From NCBI GenBank assembly GCA_947177465.1, contig CAMWUP010000100.1, positions 1 to 7,341 of the forward strand: 7,341 bases of DNA. The letters are read 5' to 3'. The position numbers were made by a program, and so were the translations under genes. Of this stretch, positions 5,685 through 7,341 are shown piece by piece. Under the pieces are notes generated by a model, which saw only the letters and a list, made by a program, of their open reading frames with translations, searched no databases and was not told where the DNA came from. The stretch is from an uncultured Lachnospiraceae bacterium (lineage in GTDB: Bacteria > Bacillota > Clostridia > Lachnospirales > Lachnospiraceae). The stretch's first letter is position 1. Every line of letters begins with the position of its first letter.

Positions 5685-5692
5685 CCTCCTCA
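5685..5692 (-). promoter_or_regulatory. Stop codon fused to ribosome site (cheA to cheW)
   Basis: The minus strand reads TGAGGAGG: the cheA stop TGA (5692-5690) shares its A with the cheW AGGAGG (5690-5685), eight bases before the cheW ATG. Translation of the kinase and its coupler is probably linked, helping hold their ratio. Confidence 0.75.
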
Positions 5693-7341
5693 GATTAAGG
5701 CATTCGCATCCAGAATCAGGGCAACCTCGCCATCTCCCAGAATCGTTGCGCCGCTTATCAGCTTGCACTTATTGTCAATGTATTTGCCCATGGATTTAAT
5801 AACGATTTCCTGCTGTCCCTGCAGCTCATCCACCACAAAGCCTGCCGTCTTATCGCCCTTTTTCACGATAATCACCGTCATGTTCTCTTCCGGCGCCCTT
5901 GTGCTGGTCACGTCAAGCTCCTTATCCAGCCTGATAAGCGGAATAACGCTTCCTCTTAAATGGATAACCTCCTTGTTCTGCACAAGCTTAATATCCTCAG
6001 GCATAACATCCTCTATCGTCTGAATGGAGCCGAGCGAAATAGCATACTTTTCTCCGCCGACTTCCACCATAAGCGCCTGAATAATGGCAAGGGTAAGCGG
6101 CAGACGGATAATCCATGTACTGCCTTCTCCCAGACTGCTCTTTACCTCTACTTCGCCGCTGAGCGCCTCTATCTTACTCTTTACGACATCAAGCCCGACG
6201 CCCCTGCCGGATACGTCGGTTACCTTCTCTGCTGTGGAAAAGCTGGGCTGGAAAAGCAAGTCGATGATTTCCTTTTCGGACATATTCAATGCCTGTTCCG
6301 GCGTAATCTGTCCGCGCTCGATTGCTTTTCTCTTCACGCTCTCCGTGTCGATACCGTTACCGTCGTCCCGAACCTCGATAACAACATTGTTGCCATCCTG
6401 ATAGGCATCCAGCCAGATGGAGCCAACCTCCGGCTTACCACGCTGTGCACGCACCTCCGCAGACTCCAGTCCATGATCCGCAGAATTTCGAAGCAGATGC
6501 ATCAAGGGGTCTCCAATCTCATCTACCACAGTACGGTCCAGTTCGGTCTCTTCGCCGGACATATAAAGCTCCATTTTCTTATCCAGCTTTTTGGTCAAAT
6601 CCCGAATCATGCGAGGGAACTTGTTTACCACGCTCTCTATCGGTACCATTCGAACCTTCATAACAGACTCATGGAGATTCGTCGTAACACTCTCCAGGTA
6701 CTCAATCTGCTCGTTGATACCACTCTGCGTCATACCGCCGTTTTGTGCCATGTTTGCCTCTGAAGCCGCAACAAGGGAATTCTTGGCGATAATCAGCTCG
6801 CTCACCAAATTCATCAGTACATCAAGCTTCTCAATATCCACCCGCACGGTACGGTTTACCACCGGCTTGCCACCGGACTGTTTTGCTGTGGCTGGCTGCT
6901 TCCCTGCGGAAGCGGGTGCGGGCGTCATTTGGGATGCCTGCTGTATCTGAGCTGCTGCGGGCGCTGCCGCCGTACTCTCCGCGCTCTTCTCGGCTTCCTT
7001 ATGCATGTTTTCCTTATGTTCTTCTGCTTCCCTGCTCTCATCATCAAGCTGCATAACAGAAAGGTCTATACTCTCCGCCAGCACCGACTCTATTTCGGAT
7101 ACATTGCCGATTGCAGCAGTCACCTTATCCACACCGGCATCTGTAATCATAATCAGGGAAAAATCCAAATCAAAGCGTTCGTCTTCAATATCCTGCGCAG
7201 AAGGACTGGATACGATAATTTCTCCCAGCTCTTCCACTGCCTTAAACACCAAAAACGCCCTTGCCGCCTTTAAAAGACAGCTTTCCTGTATACTGACGGT
7301 GACGCCGTATACCATCTTGCCCTGCTTCTGTGCTTCTCCGA
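5690..7341 (-). CDS. cheA: Chemotaxis histidine kinase CheA, 5'-truncated by window edge (P2-P5 present)
   Basis: CheA autophosphorylates under receptor control and passes phosphate to CheY and CheB. The frame is open to the right edge. Met at 7315 is internal: codons for GEAQKQGK precede it, and it lies at the start of a P2 domain with no ribosome site, so the true start and the P1 histidine domain are outside. Numbering from that Met, P2 (CheY/CheB docking) is about 1-90, an Ala/Pro-rich linker 95-153, and P3 dimerisation about 155-230 (VDIEKLDVLMNLVSELIIAK). The P4 ATPase spans about 235-408, with N box HLLRNSADHGLE (273-284), G1 DDGNGID (317-323), F box LFQPSFST (354-361) and G2 GRGVGLD (370-376). 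The CheW-like P5 domain covers about 410-541. All visible catalytic boxes are intact. The normal domain order and downstream cheW make the call secure. Confidence 0.97.
   Translation of the reverse strand, partial: GEAQKQGKMVYGVTVSIQESCLLKAARAFLVFKAVEELGEIIVSSPSAQDIEDERFDLDFSLIMITDAGVDKVTAAIGNVSEIESVLAESIDLSVMQLDDESREAEEHKENMHKEAEKSAESTAAAPAAAQIQQASQMTPAPASAGKQPATAKQSGGKPVVNRTVRVDIEKLDVLMNLVSELIIAKNSLVAASEANMAQNGGMTQSGINEQIEYLESVTTNLHESVMKVRMVPIESVVNKFPRMIRDLTKKLDKKMELYMSGEETELDRTVVDEIGDPLMHLLRNSADHGLESAEVRAQRGKPEVGSIWLDAYQDGNNVVIEVRDDGNGIDTESVKRKAIERGQITPEQALNMSEKEIIDLLFQPSFSTAEKVTDVSGRGVGLDVVKSKIEALSGEVEVKSSLGEGSTWIIRLPLTLAIIQALMVEVGGEKYAISLGSIQTIEDVMPEDIKLVQNKEVIHLRGSVIPLIRLDKELDVTSTRAPEENMTVIIVKKGDKTAGFVVDELQGQQEIVIKSMGKYIDNKCKLISGATILGDGEVALILDANALI

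Noticed and set aside
5960..6763. Long plus-strand open frame (267 codons) opposite cheA
   Set aside because: It lies wholly antisense to conserved CheA P3-P5 coding sequence. Its translation shows no recognisable domain, and the cheA frame explains the sequence constraint.
7313..7315. ATG at 7315 as the cheA start
   Set aside because: The frame continues upstream in register to the window edge, no ribosome site precedes it, and starting there would remove P1 and cut into P2.

Overview
The window is a compact block of flagellar and chemotaxis genes, all on the minus strand, so transcription runs from high to low coordinates. Gene content and order (cheA, cheW, cheC, cheD, a small membrane protein, the sigma-28 gene, a DUF342/FapA-type gene, a small hydrophilic protein, a SwrB-like membrane protein) match the distal end of the long fla/che operon of motile Firmicutes. 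The CheC/CheD pair, strong AGGAGG ribosome sites and moderate base composition point to a Gram-positive clostridial organism. The specific accessory genes suggest a motile member of the Lachnospiraceae. That family-level placement is an inference from recalled gene neighbourhoods, not a database result.

In transcription order: the right edge (7341 to 5690) holds the C-terminal part of CheA, from inside the CheY-binding P2 domain through P5; the P1 phosphotransfer domain lies outside. CheW, CheC and CheD follow at gaps of 13, 30 and 39 bases. Next come an 89-residue two-helix membrane protein with an acidic tail, the motility sigma factor, a 528-residue FapA/DUF342 beta-helix protein, a 103-residue hydrophilic protein of unknown function, and a 214-residue membrane-anchored coiled-coil protein resembling B. 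subtilis SwrB. The last gene starts at 307 and runs off the left edge. It encodes an N-terminal membrane segment followed by a Thr-Pro-rich repeat, and may be one of the short MltG/YceG-like envelope proteins.

The genes form one functional unit. CheA and CheW make the receptor-coupled kinase core. CheC removes phosphate from CheY-P, and CheD is the receptor deamidase that CheC binds and regulates. The sigma factor turns on late flagellar and chemotaxis genes. The SwrB-like and FapA-like proteins probably act in flagellar assembly, secretion activation or placement. No gene gap exceeds 60 bases, no internal terminator is visible, and at four junctions the stop codon overlaps the next gene's Shine-Dalgarno sequence, which suggests co-transcription and coupled translation.

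I found no mobile element, RNA gene, CRISPR array or obviously foreign cassette. The least understood parts are the four accessory proteins (89, 103 and 214 residues, and the partial left-edge gene) and the FapA-type protein. Those are where new biology could lie; the rest is recognisable.
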